Source: Orobanche coerulescens
Taxonomy: Eukaryota > Streptophyta > Magnoliopsida > Lamiales > Orobanchaceae
Length of the DNA: 64,000 nucleotides
NCBI GenBank assembly: GCA_033398695.1
Contig: CM065818.1
Coordinates: forward strand, 37,162,001-37,226,000
Direction of reading: 5' to 3'
The notes under the pieces were generated by a model. That model ran no database searches, was not told the DNA's origin, and saw nothing but the letters and a program-made list of their open reading frames with translations. This document shows, in pieces, positions 12,836-24,036 of this stretch (positions within the stretch are counted from its first letter, which is position 1; every line of letters begins with the position of its first letter). Position numbers and translations under genes: made by a program.

Positions 12836-13288
12836 TTTATACTGTCCCAGCTTAGCGCGCGCTAACTCCTGATGTTAGCGTGCGCTAACGCGTGTACCGG
12901 GTTGTCCAGTACCCCCTGGCTGAATCGTTAGCGTGCGCTAAATACCTTTGGTAGCGTGCGCTAACAGCCTGTTCTTAGCGTACGTTAAGCTTATGTTAGC
13001 GTGCGCTACCTGATAGTTGATATCCAAAATCCTGGAGTCCAGAACCTCATCCCTTCTCGACCGAGCGCGCTAGCGTGCGCTACTCTGAAGTCTTAGCGTG
13101 CGTTACCAGCATAGTTAGCGTACGCTACTTACCACTCGTAGCGTGCGCTACAAATTTTCCAAATCAGCCCAGTACCTTCTGGACTGTCTGCCTCACTTGC
13201 GCTAGCGTGCGCTAGTACTGAATCATTGCGTGCGTTACATGCACCTCATTAGTGCGCGCTAACTACAATGTGTAGCGTGCGCTACCTC
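12836..13288 (-). promoter_or_regulatory. LTR A TATA box and TTAGCGTGCGCTAA array (right copy)
   Basis: This matches the left array, with TATA at 12,836-12,842 and about fourteen words. Several words decayed in the left copy are canonical here: GTTAGCGTGCGCTAA near 12,873 against GTTAACG at 6589, and GTTAGCGTGCGCTAC near 12,995 against TTAGCTTG at 6713. Confidence 0.75.
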
Positions 13289-14684
13289 TCAAACTGAAAA
13301 TAAAAACATGATGATGATGATGACAATAATCTCGGCTCGGTCTCAAACAGTGACGATCCCAAAATACGCCGAATGGTGAACATAGTTGACTGAATATGAA
13401 TGATGAATGATTATTACTGAGTGAAAAAAAATTCTGAGTGACAGTTAGTGAATGATAATAAATGAATTCACAACCGGGTATTACAAACATAAAGTAACAG
13501 TTAGGTTTTGACTGACCGTGACCCTATAACTTGATTGGGACATTTGAAATAAGGGTTTATATATATACTGGTATTCACGACAGAATGGTTCTTGAATGAT
13601 CCCAATCATTCGTTCTCAGTTGGGGTACAGTGTAGGCCGCCAGGCTAGCTAGGTGGTGCTACTACTCTTTGGTTCCTCCCATTGCTGACTGAGACGGACC
13701 TACCGATTCGCGCAATAGGATTGACGACGGAATGAATCAAGCTTATTCTCTCATAATGAAGATTAGATATTGGATATCTAATTTGGGACATTGGATGTCT
13801 AAATTAATTTATTGGATAAATTAATTTATGGCCTAATGAATTAAATAAATTACCAGGTGATTAATTTAATTCATGAATATAATTATTTCTTAGAGAAATT
13901 AATTATGTCATTATGTATTTGATATGATTAATTAATTAGATTAATTAATCGATATAAATACATCGGAACGGAATCAGAGTTTATCTGTTTGGACTCACGG
14001 GTGTCCGAAACGAACCGAACTCGTCCGATTCCTTCTAGAGGCCGCCCCACTTTGATGCCTTGCCTTGGTCTTAGTCTTGATTTGGTTGGTGGAGGACTTA
14101 TGACCTTAGAGATAAGATATCTCTTAAAATAAAAATAAAGGTGATTTTGTGGGATTTGTAAAAGGAATAAAGGCAGACTACTCCCTGCTTATCACCCCAT
14201 TCTATACGTGATTTCACCAAGAGAGTGAGAGAAAAGAGTTGCTTTTCATAGTCTTCATCTTTCTTCATTTTACTTCTTGATTGTTCTTGGAGAAAATCAA
14301 GATATTTATTGAGAGATATAAATTATACACTTAGAGTGTTGTAATAATAAAACTTCATCACTTGATTCTAGCTGTAACCTTAGAGGTTAATCGAGTGTTG
14401 TCATTCCATTCGTTTCTCCTGCGCGTGACAAGTAGAGACACGGTTTTTTCGGCGTTGGATCATCCAAGGGCTTGGAGCACTTTGGATCGTTTGGGGAATA
14501 GCTCAAGAGAAGGAACTCCATATAATCAACGGACGACAAGGGTATGATTTCGAATCTTCCTTTGTTTATTTTATATTTGTATATGCGTAGCTCGATCGAT
14601 CCTCGTAGGGATTCAGATCGAATTAATTTTCGTTTTACCGCTTCCGCTGGGCCTTCGTTTTCGGCACCAAATCCCAACAGTACT

Positions 14685-14962
14685 GCCTCATTCATTTTTC
14701 TTCTTCATGTACTATTCAGTAATATTTCTTAGATAGTCTTATGGAGGGATATCAAGTCCATCCTGATATGCCGGCGACCACTGCTTCAAAGGCGGAAAAG
14801 GGCTCATCTTCTAGGAGTGCTACCCACAGGTCCTCTGCCGCCTCTGCCAGGACCAATCACTCGAGCTCGCTTCATATGAGCCACTTTTCTTTGTTCCACC
14901 ATCCTCGAAGCGCTCGAAAAGGCCATTCTCAGCCTCCACACACGTGCCATTACCTAAAATAG
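14685..14962 (+). pseudogene. Transposase_28-like gene fragment, right part
   Basis: Before solo LTR F landed, this sequence followed directly on 3188. A pyrimidine-rich stretch ending ATTTCTTAG (about 14,722-14,731) looks like a 3' splice site. It is followed by an ORF with Met at 14,741 that is rich in Ser, Ala, His and Arg (ASKAEKGSSSRSATHRSSAA). The low-complexity linker fits the middle of transposon-encoded proteins but is not diagnostic. The intron reading and exon phase are inferences. Confidence 0.35.
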
Positions 14963-14989
14963 TGTGTTAGGAGAGCTTTTAACACTTAT

Positions 14990-15330
14990 AGGTGCCAAAT
15001 CAACTCGGACCTGCCGGCAACCCGCCGACCCAGACCCATGTAACCCATCGCCCACCCGAACATCTGAGACCCGTGCAACCTGCGGACCCAGACCCTAGGC
15101 ACACACTGGCGGGCTTCGGGTCCTGATATTTTGGCCCTGTGACCCGCAATATCGGACCTCGCGGGTCGATTCAATTTTTTTAAAATAATATGATTGTTGG
15201 AACTCGGTGGGTTAGACCCGTGACCCGGCGGGTCCAACGACCATTTTTCAAAAAAGAAAAAGAAAAAATCAAAATCAAAATTTAAACCTGTAAATACTCC
15301 CCAACCTTCCTCATTTCTCATACCTGAGTC
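14990..15330. repeat. GC-rich block with many ACCCG/CGGGT motifs
   Basis: Short motifs ACCCG, GACCC and their complements recur on both strands, as in the subterminal repeats of plant hAT elements (compare 47,456-49,892). I cannot define both termini or a TSD, so it may be a fragment. The minus-strand ORF here is driven by GC content. Confidence 0.35.
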
Positions 15331-15654
15331 CAGTTTAGCTCCTTAGAATTATTTTTAAGGAGCCTCCTTAAGAATAGTAAAATTGTACAATTATTTTAAA
15401 TAAAAAACTGCCGTAATAAGTAGAAGTCAAAAAATAAGAAAGTTTTGACCACATTAATTATTTGAATCCCTTAAATCTTGGACACAATCAATATCCAAAA
15501 AAATAGTCGTCATCCCATATTAATTTCTTTCTTCATTAATTCTGTATGTGTTCATTCATTTTTTCGTTACAACATTTGAATTGTTCTCGAACTCCTGCAA
15601 AAAAATTGAACTATATCAATTCGAATTATGGCGATAACTTTTGCTACAAAGTTT

Positions 15655-16300
15655 GAATTGCAAAAAATGTCACCAACTCTGTACATACTTTTGGAAATAC
15701 TTTTATACCCAAATGAGACTTGTTGTCATCACCAATATACGCTAACAATCTGGTGACAAACCAACTCTAATTGTTACCATCTAAAGGATAATATTTGGAA
15801 ACAAACGTACTGCAACTAAATAAGTTCAAAAATAATAAGTGTCACCACGTGCACACAGAAGTTTGAAAATATTTGTACAGAATTTTACCACATGCAAACA
15901 TAATAATGGAAATTTTTGAATAAAATATCACTAGAACAATGCATATGTGTGGAAACACTAACATGAGGAAAATGAGAAAAACTATTATCACCATTGTATA
16001 CTAACACTCTGGTGACAAGTATCTCCAAATGTTACCATATACGAGATAATATGTGAAAACAAATATACTGCATTATATATATTTAAAAATGGAATGCGTC
16101 ACCAAATTCAAATAGAAGTAGGAAAACACTTGTTCAAAATATCAGCATCTTTGTGCTCAAAAATGGAAACAAATATGATGCACATGAATACATTGAATCA
16201 TAATATATGTCACCACGTTCACACACTATAATGGTAATATTTTTCAGAAAATGTCATTCAAATTATACAGAAAATGGAAATATTTGAAAAACTTTGACAA
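15655..16300. repeat. Degenerate tandem repeat, period about 258 bp
   Basis: A block starting near 15,726 (CTGGTGAC at 15,751) recurs with many substitutions about 258 bp later (CTGGTGAC at 16,009). Partial units lie on both sides. Each carries CACCA...TGGTGAC, GTTACCAT, GGAAACAAA and TGTCACCA in order. It is A/T-rich, has no ORF, and is cut on the right by element E. 15,331-15,654 shows nothing recognisable beyond a short CTTAAGGAGG-type inverted repeat. Confidence 0.6.
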
Positions 16301-16354
16301 ATAATCATTTACTACTATAAAATACCACCAACATATAATATCGCATGGGATATC

Positions 16355-16762
16355 TGATAACACTCATTTTTACACATATTTTTATAAAGTTTTTCCGGAT
16401 TTTAAGATCCTAAAATGTGTAGAATTGTGTCGTTTATACTCATATTGTGTTTGTTGGACTCGATCACGCTTGGGTATATTTTATTTGATTTTATAGGCAT
16501 TTTAAGGACATTATCAAGCAAGACCAAAGTCTCAATCCCCAAATACATATCAAGCAATGCAGAAACGAGAGTACGAGGCCTAAAACGATGAAGATTGAAG
16601 CACTACCTGTCGTATTTTCTAATTTCCAGATTCATTACTTCGAATCAGGATGTGTTCTATATATATATGGATTCCTCATGAAATCAGCTTCTCAACGGTA
16701 TATCATATCCAAAATTCTGAGGTGTATTGAGGGAGATATGGCTTCTAGGCCACGACTTCACA
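16355..16762 (+). repeat. Inverted copy of the E LTR U3 end
   Basis: This is the reverse complement of 17,865-18,284, with a shorter (AT)n. It begins at the TSD with TGATAACACTC and stops at CTTCACA, next to the palindrome array of the normal LTR. A 30-bp junction (16,763-16,792) containing TTTTTGCATT joins it to the 3' LTR, which has lost its last 112 bp of U5 (22,463-22,574 in the other LTR). Confidence 0.85.
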
Positions 16763-16792
16763 TGTTATTTGCATTTAAACTATTTTTGCATT

Positions 16793-18284
16793 ATAGTGTT
16801 TCCGGTTTTATCTAGACGATCGAAAGGTAAAATGGATGGTTAATAAAATAAAATAAAATGATCACAATAAATTAAAACAATTGAAAATATCTGAATTAAA
16901 GCGAATTGCAAGATTTTAGAAGGTAGATTCCAAGGCTATGTTTCCATTGATTACTAAATTTAGTCGGGATTGGTTCCAAAAAGTTCTAAGTTTGTCTCCA
17001 AAACTATGATCACAACAATATTCTAAAGTCTTTCTCGAGATGCATTAAAACGTAGATTAAACAACCTATAACAACGTCTCTGTCTATTATAAATTATCTA
17101 ACTCCAAAATGTTCATAAGATTAGATATCATCATAGTTCATTACCGATTTCTCAATCTCGTAATTTACTACGTCAAATACTCGAGACCTATTAATGACCT
17201 CTTCTCTCGAATTATGAGCAATTAAGTTAAATATGTAAAAACAATGACCAAGTGTCTAAACATGAATCAAAACCAAGTATTTGATAAAGAAATCACACTA
17301 GATATATATAATCATCAATCCCTCAAAACCATAGTAAATCAACGTACTCCCATGCCCGGAATCTAATGAGTTTAGCCGGACATGGTAGTGAAATAAAGAT
17401 TAATAATCATCATATTCATCATGTTCATGCTAAATAAAACAACAAAATAGATAAAAGATAGGAAGAAGATAAAACTCGTAAGGTGTCTTGATTGATTCCG
17501 GTTGAAGCCTTCAAATGTTCTTGAAGTGTTCTTCAAGAATTTCTTCAAATCTCCTTCTTTTTGGAATGAAAGCCCATCAATCTTTTGTTTCTCTCTCTCT
17601 AATCTCTCCAAATTCAGCATATCCCTCAAGTCTTGCCCCAATATCCCTTTTTATAAAGCCAAAACATCACTTTTCATACACAAATCTTTCAAAAATGTTA
17701 AAAGGTGATTTTTCCACCGAAAAGTGACACGGCCCGTGTCAAATGACACGGCCCGTGTCGTACTGTCCCATAAAATGCAAAAACTTTATGGACAGCAGAC
17801 CCGGCCGTGTCATTTGACACGGCCCGTGTCATACTGTCCCAGAAAATGCAAAAACTTTCTGAACTGTGAAGTCGTGGTCTAGAAGCCATATCTCCCTCAA
17901 TACATCTCTGAATTTTGCATATGATATACCGTTGCGAAGCTGATTTCATGAGGAATCCATATATATATATATATATATATAGAACACATCCTGATTCGAA
18001 GTAATGAATCTGGAAATTAGAAAATACGACAGGTAGTGCTTCAATCTTCATCGTTTTAGGCCTCGTACTCTCGTTTCTGCATTGCTTGATATGTATTTGG
18101 GGATTGAGACTTTGGTCTTGCTTGATAATGTCCTTAAAACACCTATGAAATCAAATAAAATATATCCAAGCATGATCGAGTCTAACAAACACAATATGAG
18201 TACAAACGACACAATTCTACACATTTTAGGATCTTAAAATCCGGAAAAAACTTATAAAAATATGTGTAAAAATGAGTGTTATCA
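16793..18284 (-). repeat. 3' LTR of element E, U5 end missing
   Basis: It matches 22,575-24,036 closely. TATA (minus, TTTATAAAAAGG) is at about 17,648-17,656 and GACACGGCCCGTGTC words at 17,727-17,831. An (AT)n run at 17,961-17,982 is expanded relative to the other copies. Confidence 0.88.
17727..17880 (-). promoter_or_regulatory. LTR E GACACGGCCCGTGTC array with two hairpins
   Basis: Two pairs of near-palindromic words (17,727-17,760 and 17,800-17,831) are separated by AAATGACACGG-type spacers. Each pair is followed by a TACTGTCCCA block. The first block can fold as CTGTC/GACAG plus CATAAA/TTTATG (17,763-17,795), the second as CAGAAA/TTTCTG (17,840-17,861). The TATA box lies about 75 bases downstream on the minus strand. 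Confidence 0.6.
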
Positions 18285-18305
18285 AAATCCCCCAAACTTG
18301 AACGT
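18285..18305 (-). other. Polypurine tract of element E
   Basis: The minus strand reads CAAGTTTGGGGGATTT directly before TGATAACACTC. This is the common Athila/Tat form of the tract. Confidence 0.85.
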
Positions 18306-19892
18306 TGATCGTCCCGATCAATGCACTTTAAAATAACCATTCTTAAGGAAACTCATCCCTCAACACACCTCAAAGGATGATTATGAAAATTCATCAATAC
18401 GCCTCAAGTAATAAATAAGTCGAGTACTAAAAAGTATTCAGATCTCTGGAGTGCTTCCTTAATATCATAATCAATACTTGGAAAATATAAACCTCACCGG
18501 TCAAGTGTATTCCCTCACTCTCAAAATGTATAATGGGATAAGTGACGTTCAAAACTCATTCAATGAAATAAGAATCTCCATAGGCTTGCCAATCGTCTAC
18601 ATCTCTACTACTATTTGTGCATGTAAATTTGGTGAATCAAAAAGGACTTTATCGGTTGTAATGTATGCTTTTTGGTCAGGGTAGGATAAGTATGGTTTAA
18701 AGTGACTTGACTTGAGCAAATTAGAACATCATCTCAATAATCACTTTGCTCAATTATAAGCTCAAATTTTTGTTTTCCTTGGAATTTGCTTCCTTCAACC
18801 CCTTGATTTTAATATAATCACACTAAGCGCTTTTAAAGGTGAGAATCACAACCTTATTCCTCCTTATTGCTCCATTTATTTTATTTCCACCGCTCCAATA
18901 AATCTCGTTTCTCTTTTTTCTTCTTTTTGATTTTTTTTTTCTTGTGGTGGACAACATCATCATTATAATCACACCATTCTTCCTTCCAATTTATTTTTGA
19001 TGAATCATTGCAATTGAACCAACAATCTTACCCATCGCCTCCACATATCTTTTCATTCTTTTGCCAATTTGTTCTAATAAGCTCAAGTATAGGAACAAAA
19101 GTTTATAATGGAACGGAAAGCTCATAATGTGGCTAACAAGAAATAGGCTTTAAGCTCAATCGGGCTAACTAGGGAAATAAATTTTCGGGTTGGCCAAAAG
19201 GTTTGAAGGGTTGCCAATAAAAATCGCCTAAAATCACTTTCACTAATTTGCACACACACTTGTAGTTTCGAATAAGATATCAGGGCAAGTTCTAGAGTCT
19301 TAAAACATGAATGGTGCACTCGACAATGAAACTTGCATATTTAATGATGCACGAAGGCTCAAAAGCTCACAAGCTAGATTTGTTCATATTTTCAAGGTAT
19401 TAAACTATTTATTCAATTTCACACCCTTTTGATTATTCTACAATTTTTTCCTCTTCAAATTATTCTCGATTTGCATATCAAAATAACAAAATAAATCCCG
19501 AGGTATCCAATACAAGAGTTCATTCTTTCGAGTTTCATCCAAGTACATGATACTTAAAACACACCAAGTTCAAAAACAACAATCCACACCAAAATCCAAG
19601 CAAATCTTCACGCTAAAATTCGAAAAAAAATAGAAACAAACAAATAATAAAATAAACAAACAAAACAAGGTGTTAAAAAAAACGAACAATATAAGTATAT
19701 CTTGACCCAATATCTCCCTCCAAATTTGAATTAAAGAATGTACACACGAAGGGGGTATAGTATTTAAGCAATAAAAACTTTGGGTCAAGAAATACTTACA
19801 ACCGGTCATATTGATTGGGCGGAGGGAAGTGGCCTTGTTGGACATGCCACGTGTCACACCTGCTCAGATTTGCCAAAAATCGTCTGCCCACC
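18306..19892 (-). other. Non-coding 3' region of element E
   Basis: No long ORF or known domain is present in these 1.6 kb. Parts resemble 53,100-54,070 next to LTR J (for example AATCAAAAGGTCTTT...GGTAGGATAAATGG there and AATCAAAAAGGACTTT...GGTAGGATAAGTATGG here). This is the untranslated region between coding sequence and PPT in Athila-type elements. Confidence 0.6.
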
Positions 19893-20001
19893 TGAGCCGA
19901 CCGTGTCAAATGACACGGCCCGTGTCATATTTACCCAGAAACTCAAAAAACATCTGTATGCCCGACCCGACCGTGTCAAGTGACACGACCCGTGTCGTAC
20001 T
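19893..20001 (-). repeat. Internal copies of the GACACGGCCCGTGTC word
   Basis: Two word pairs (about 19,900-19,927 and 19,972-19,999) match the LTR array, again with ATGACACGG or GTGACACG spacers. They lie well outside the LTRs, between gag-protease and the PPT. Confidence 0.75.
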
Positions 20002-20127
20002 AGCCTGGAAAGTGCGCTCGGTCTCGGATCTTTTCCTGCGACGATGCCTACTGATTGAACCGGTCAGTTCCTCATCAAGTAAAAATAGAAATAAAATGCG
20101 AATAATAACAAAATAAACTAACCAGAA

Positions 20128-20236
20128 CCATTGGGTTGCCTCCCAATTGGCGCTAAGTTTAACGTCTTCAGCCGGACGCAAGTGTTGGGTTGCCTCCCAA
20201 CCAGTGCTAAATTTAACGTCTTCAGCCAGACGCATG
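20128..20236 (-). repeat. Tandem TTGGGTTGCCTCCCAA repeat, period about 55 bp
   Basis: Two units each contain TTGGGTTGCCTCCCAA, GCTAA, TTTAACGTCTTCAGCC and GACGCA. This motif is well known from the 3' coding border of Athila-type elements and supports the lineage call. Confidence 0.85.
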
Positions 20237-20242
20237 TTTCCT

Positions 20243-22327
20243 TCATCCCGGATCATTCAACGAGCTCTTATAATTCAGTTTACGTGCAATTTTATCGGGA
20301 GGAGTCATCAAAAATACAACATTTTGACTGTGCGTCCTAATCATTAATTCTCCTCGATCCACAGCAATTAATGCTCGTGCAGTGGCTAAGAACGGACATC
20401 CAAGTATTAATAGACCATTTTGCTTCCCATCATCATCAAGCACTATAAAATCAACGGGGAAAGCGAACTTATCAATCTTTAAAATTATATCCTCCACAAT
20501 TCCCTTTGGATAAGCTAAAGATCGATCTATGAATTGTAAGCTCACTGGAGATGGTCTCAACTCTCCTAATCCAAGTGTCCTGAAAATAGACAAAGGAAAT
20601 ATATTGACACTTGAGCCATGATCAACAAATACATCATTTAATGAACAACCCGAAATAGAGCAGGGAATTGAAAAACTCCCTGGATCTTTAAGCTTTTGCG
20701 GTAGGCGCTCCAATTCCTTTTTCTTTGACGACATGGCTTGCACGAAAACCTCAAAAATTTTCTTCTCCTTGATATGTTCAATTTCGGATCGATCTTTCTC
20801 CTCATCAGCATTATTAGATAACACGATTGCATCTTCGTCTTCATTCTCCGATTCCGGTAGCTCTTCATTCATGGTGCACGAAAAAATAGCATTGCATTGT
20901 GCTTTTGGATTTTCTTCGGTGTTGCTTGGAAATTGGCCCTTTTGATGTTGGCTCCCCACAATCTTAGCCAATTGACCGATTTGCGTTTCTAAGTTTCTCA
21001 TTTGAGCTCCAACGGTGGTTGCTAATTGAGTCACATGATTTTCAATCCGATCAAGTTTTTCTTCATCTCGGGTAAATCGGCTTTTCGTCTCCATCATGAA
21101 GGTAGCTAGAATATTCTCGAGATTTGACGTCGGCTTTGCTTCTTCAATTATCTCACCATTCGACACCTTGAATCCGGACGGTGGTTGCAAAGCATTCTTT
21201 GGATTAGCATAGCTAAAATTTTCATGATTTCGATTGGAGGGATGGTAGAAGCCCGGTGGTGGATTATTCCGGAAATTGTTGTAACTCCGATTATTAATGT
21301 AATGTGCCTCCTCCAATGGATCGGATGGTAGTGAACTTGAACTTCCTTCAGAAACTCCCTTCGAATCACCTCCTTTTGTTAGAGCCCCCAATTGAGTATT
21401 TAACATCGTCATTTGCGCGGTTAATGCCTTTATAGGATCCGAATCGGATATCTCAACCACCCTTCTAATATTTGCTCTTTCCATCGGCCATTGATAGCTA
21501 TTCATAGCCATTTCTTCGATCAATCCATATGCTTCTTCAGCGCTCCTTGCTAGCAATGCCCCTCCCGCGGAAGCATCAATAAAATTTCTTGTTTCTCCCA
21601 TAAGACCATTGTAAAAGAAACACATTTGTTGGTCTTCGGGGAAACCATGTCGAGAGCATCACCTTAGTAGATCTTTGAAACGTTCCCAAGCTTCATATAA
21701 TGGTTCGGAGTCCAATTGATGAAGTTGAGTAATCTCACTTTTTAGCTTCATTGTTTTGTTCGGTGGAAAAAATTTGAACAAAAATTTTTCGCTCAATTCT
21801 TCCCATGTCTTTATACTTCCGGGAGCTAAAGTTCCAAGCCAATTTCTTGCTTTCTCCCTCAAAGAGAATGGAAACAATCGTAAGCGTATTGCATCATCCG
21901 AGACTCCATTCATTTTGATAGTATCACATATTTGCATGAAATGAGTGATATGGGCATGTGGATCTTCGACAGCAAATCCTCCAAATTGATTTTGTTGAAC
22001 CATTGAAATTAAGGCGGGCTTCAACTCGAAATTTAGGGCGTTGATTGGAACATGAGTGATTCATCCAAAGTTTCGGTCTAGTTTTGGTTGGAATCCATCC
22101 CGAATTGATTGCACCCTAGTTGTTGGATTTTCATTCCTTCCACCCTCGTTGTCTTGGATTATTGCATTTTCGTTCTCGTTGTCCCTTCCCACATTATCTC
22201 CCACTCTCTCCATGTCTTCAAAAAGATCCCTTCTTAGTTTCCTTGAGGTAGCACTTGTTGTTCGAGCAAATGCTTCTACTTTCGGGATGAAAGTTTCTAA
22301 AGGCATTCGAGATGAACGGGTGTTCAT
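20243..22327 (-). pseudogene. gag: gag-protease of element E (Athila type), frameshifted
   Basis: The gag N-terminus starts at 22,327 (MNTRSSRMPLETFIPKVEAF). It changes frame near 22,050, continues through NQFGGFAVEDPHAHITHFMQICDTIK and ARNWLGTLAPGSIKTWEELSEKFLFKFFPPNKT, changes frame again near 21,650, and runs open from 21,625 to 20,243. That last part has the Asn-rich NNRSYNNFRNNPPPGFYHPSN region, a coiled-coil-like ETQIGQLAKIVG segment, an acidic region, and a retropepsin-like domain (LPQKLKDPGSFSIPCSI, then DHGSSVNIFPLSIF). The usual active-site triplet D-S/T-G reads D-H-G. No reverse transcriptase follows. Several frameshifts make it non-functional. Confidence 0.88.
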
Positions 22328-22438
22328 GCACTCCCTGAGTAGAAATTATATAACATGAATTAAGTAACAAATAAGAAAATGTCTAAAGTAAGACTAGAAA
22401 CACTTATCGTAATATCAACACTAATAAAATAAATTTAG

Positions 22439-22456
22439 TCCCCGGCAACGGCGCCA
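22439..22456 (-). other. Primer-binding site of element E (tRNA-Asp)
   Basis: The minus strand reads TGGCGCCGTTGCCGGGGA, an 18-base match to the 3' end of plant tRNA-Asp, six bases from the LTR. This is the characteristic Athila site. Confidence 0.92.
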
Positions 22457-22462
22457 AAAACT

Positions 22463-24036
22463 TGTTCGCTATATTTTTAAACAATCCGCAAGTCTACGGA
22501 GAATATGTAGAAAGCGGCGAGCAAGGTCGTATTCCACAGAGACTAAATATTCTTATTGTATTAAGTACTAGATCATAGTGTTTCCGGTTTTATCTAGATG
22601 ATCGAAAGGTAAAATGGATGGTTAATAAATAAAATAAAATGATCACAATAAATTAAAACAATTGAAAATATCCGAATTAAAGCGAATTGCAAGATTTTAG
22701 AAAGGTAGATTCCAAGGCTATGTTTCCGTTGATTACTAAATTTAGTCGGGATTGGTTCTAAAAAGTTCTAAGTGCGTCTCCAAAACGATGATCACAACAA
22801 TATTCTAAAGTCTCTCTCGAGATGCATTAAAACGTAGATTAAACAACCTATAACAACGTCTCCGTCTATTATAAATTATCTAACTCCAAAATGTTCATAA
22901 GATTAGATATCATCATAGTTCATTACCGATTTCTCAATCTCGTAATTTAGTACGTCAAATACTCAAAACCTATTAATGCCCTCTTCTCTCGAATTATGAG
23001 CAATTAAGTTAAATATGTAAAAACATTGATCAAGTGTCTAAACATGAATCAAAACCAAGTATTTGATAAAGAAATCACACTAGATATATATAATCATCAA
23101 TCCCTCAAAACCATAGTAAATCAACGTACTCCCATGCCCGGAATCTATTGAGTTTAGCCGGACATGGTAATGAAAGAAAGATTAATAATCATCATATTCA
23201 TCATGTTCATGCTAAATAAAACAACAAAATAGATAAAAGATAGGAAGAAGATAAAACTCGTAATGTGTCTTGATTGATTCCGGTTGAAGCCTTCAAATGT
23301 TCTTGAAGTGTTCTTCAAGAATTTCTTCAAATCTCCTTCTTTTTGGAATGAAAGCCCCTCAATCTTTTGTTTCTCTCTCTCTAATCTCTCCAAATTCAGC
23401 ATATCCCTCAAGTCTTGCCCCAATATCCCTTTTTATAAAGCCAAAAACATCACTTTTCATACACAAATCTTTCAAAAATGTCAAAAGGTGATTTTTCCAC
23501 CGAAAAGTGACACGGCCCATATCATACTATCCCATAAAATGCAAAAACTTTATGGACAGCAGACCCAGCCATGTCATTTGACACGGCCCGTGTCATAGTG
23601 TCTCAGAAAATGCAAAAACTTTCTGAACTGTGAAGTCGTGGTCTAGAAGCCATATCTCCCTCAATACACCTCTGAATTTTGCGTATGATATACCGTTGCG
23701 AAGCTGATTTCATGAGGAATCCATATATATATAGAACACATCCTGATTCGAAGTAATGAATCTGGAAATTAGAAAATACGACAGGTAGTGCTTCAATCTT
23801 TATCGTTTTAGGCCTCGTACTCTCGTTTCTGCATTGCTTGATATGTATTTGGGAATTGAGACTTTGGTCTTGCTTGATAATATCCTTAAAACACATATAA
23901 AATCAAATAAAATATACCCAAGCGTGATCGAGTCCAACAAACACAATATGAGTACAAACGACACAATTCTACACATTTTAGGATCTTAAAATCCGGAAAA
24001 ACCTTATAAAAATATGTGTAAAAATGAGTGTTATCA
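22463..24036 (-). repeat. 5' LTR of element E
   Basis: This 1574-bp LTR begins TGTTCGCTATATTT and ends GAGTGTTATCA on the plus strand. TATA is at about 23,430-23,438. The palindrome array near 23,500-23,600 is more decayed than in the other LTR (GGCCCATATCATACT). Confidence 0.88.

Larger units (their letters stand above)
3953..13485 (-). mobile_element. Complete non-autonomous Tekay-type LTR retrotransposon (element A)
   Basis: Two LTRs of about 3.25 kb (3953-7201 and 10,221-13,485) flank a 3.0-kb internal region. The TSD AACAT is perfect (3948-3952 and 13,486-13,490). The element reads on the minus strand: 5' LTR on the right, PBS, gag, PPT, 3' LTR on the left. LTR ends are TGTAATACCCG / GGGGGTGTTACA in element orientation. 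The TTCGAGGACGAA...AAGGGGGGGAGTA block before the 3' LTR is typical of Tekay/Del chromoviruses. No reverse transcriptase, RNase H or integrase is present, so movement would need pol from a relative. The LTRs are nearly identical outside the tandem array, suggesting a fairly recent insertion. Confidence 0.93.
10221..13485 (-). repeat. 5' LTR of element A
   Basis: This 3265-bp partner of 3953-7201 has the same termini. Outside 10,980-11,370 it differs at only scattered positions. Its TATA box is at 12,836-12,842 and its palindrome array at 12,853-13,285. The 36-bp array is shortened unit by unit in this copy. Confidence 0.92.
3189..14679 (+). mobile_element. Copia-type solo LTR (F), interrupted by element A
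   Basis: The LTR starts TGTTAGGAATATGCCC and ends AAATCCCAACA. It is flanked by the 5-bp TSD GTACT (3184-3188 and 14,680-14,684). Removing element A and one AACAT repeat leaves about 1.95 kb with no PBS, PPT or pol, which makes it a solo LTR left by LTR-LTR recombination. Its start matches the U3 end of copia element G (54,969 on the minus strand), and 13,500-13,740 matches the reverse complement of G's LTR around 61,480-61,720, so F and G are related families. A TATA box candidate (GATATAAATA, 13,951-13,960) follows an AT-rich TTAATTAA-type palindromic run. It contains no gene. Confidence 0.9.
16355..24036 (-). mobile_element. Athila-type LTR retrotransposon (element E) with inverted outer end
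   Basis: The element reads on the minus strand: 5' LTR 22,463-24,036, PBS for tRNA-Asp, gag-protease, long non-coding region, PPT AAGTTTGGGGGATTT, 3' LTR 16,793-18,284. The TSD ATATC is exact (16,350-16,354 and 24,037-24,041). The left outer end is not the expected U5 end but an inverted copy of the U3 end (16,355-16,762), so both outer termini start TGATAACACTC. Reverse transcriptase, RNase H, integrase and env-like sequences are absent. Confidence 0.85.

Noticed and set aside
22056..22358. Plus-strand Ser-rich ORF of 100 codons
   Set aside because: Antisense of the gag N-terminus of element E.
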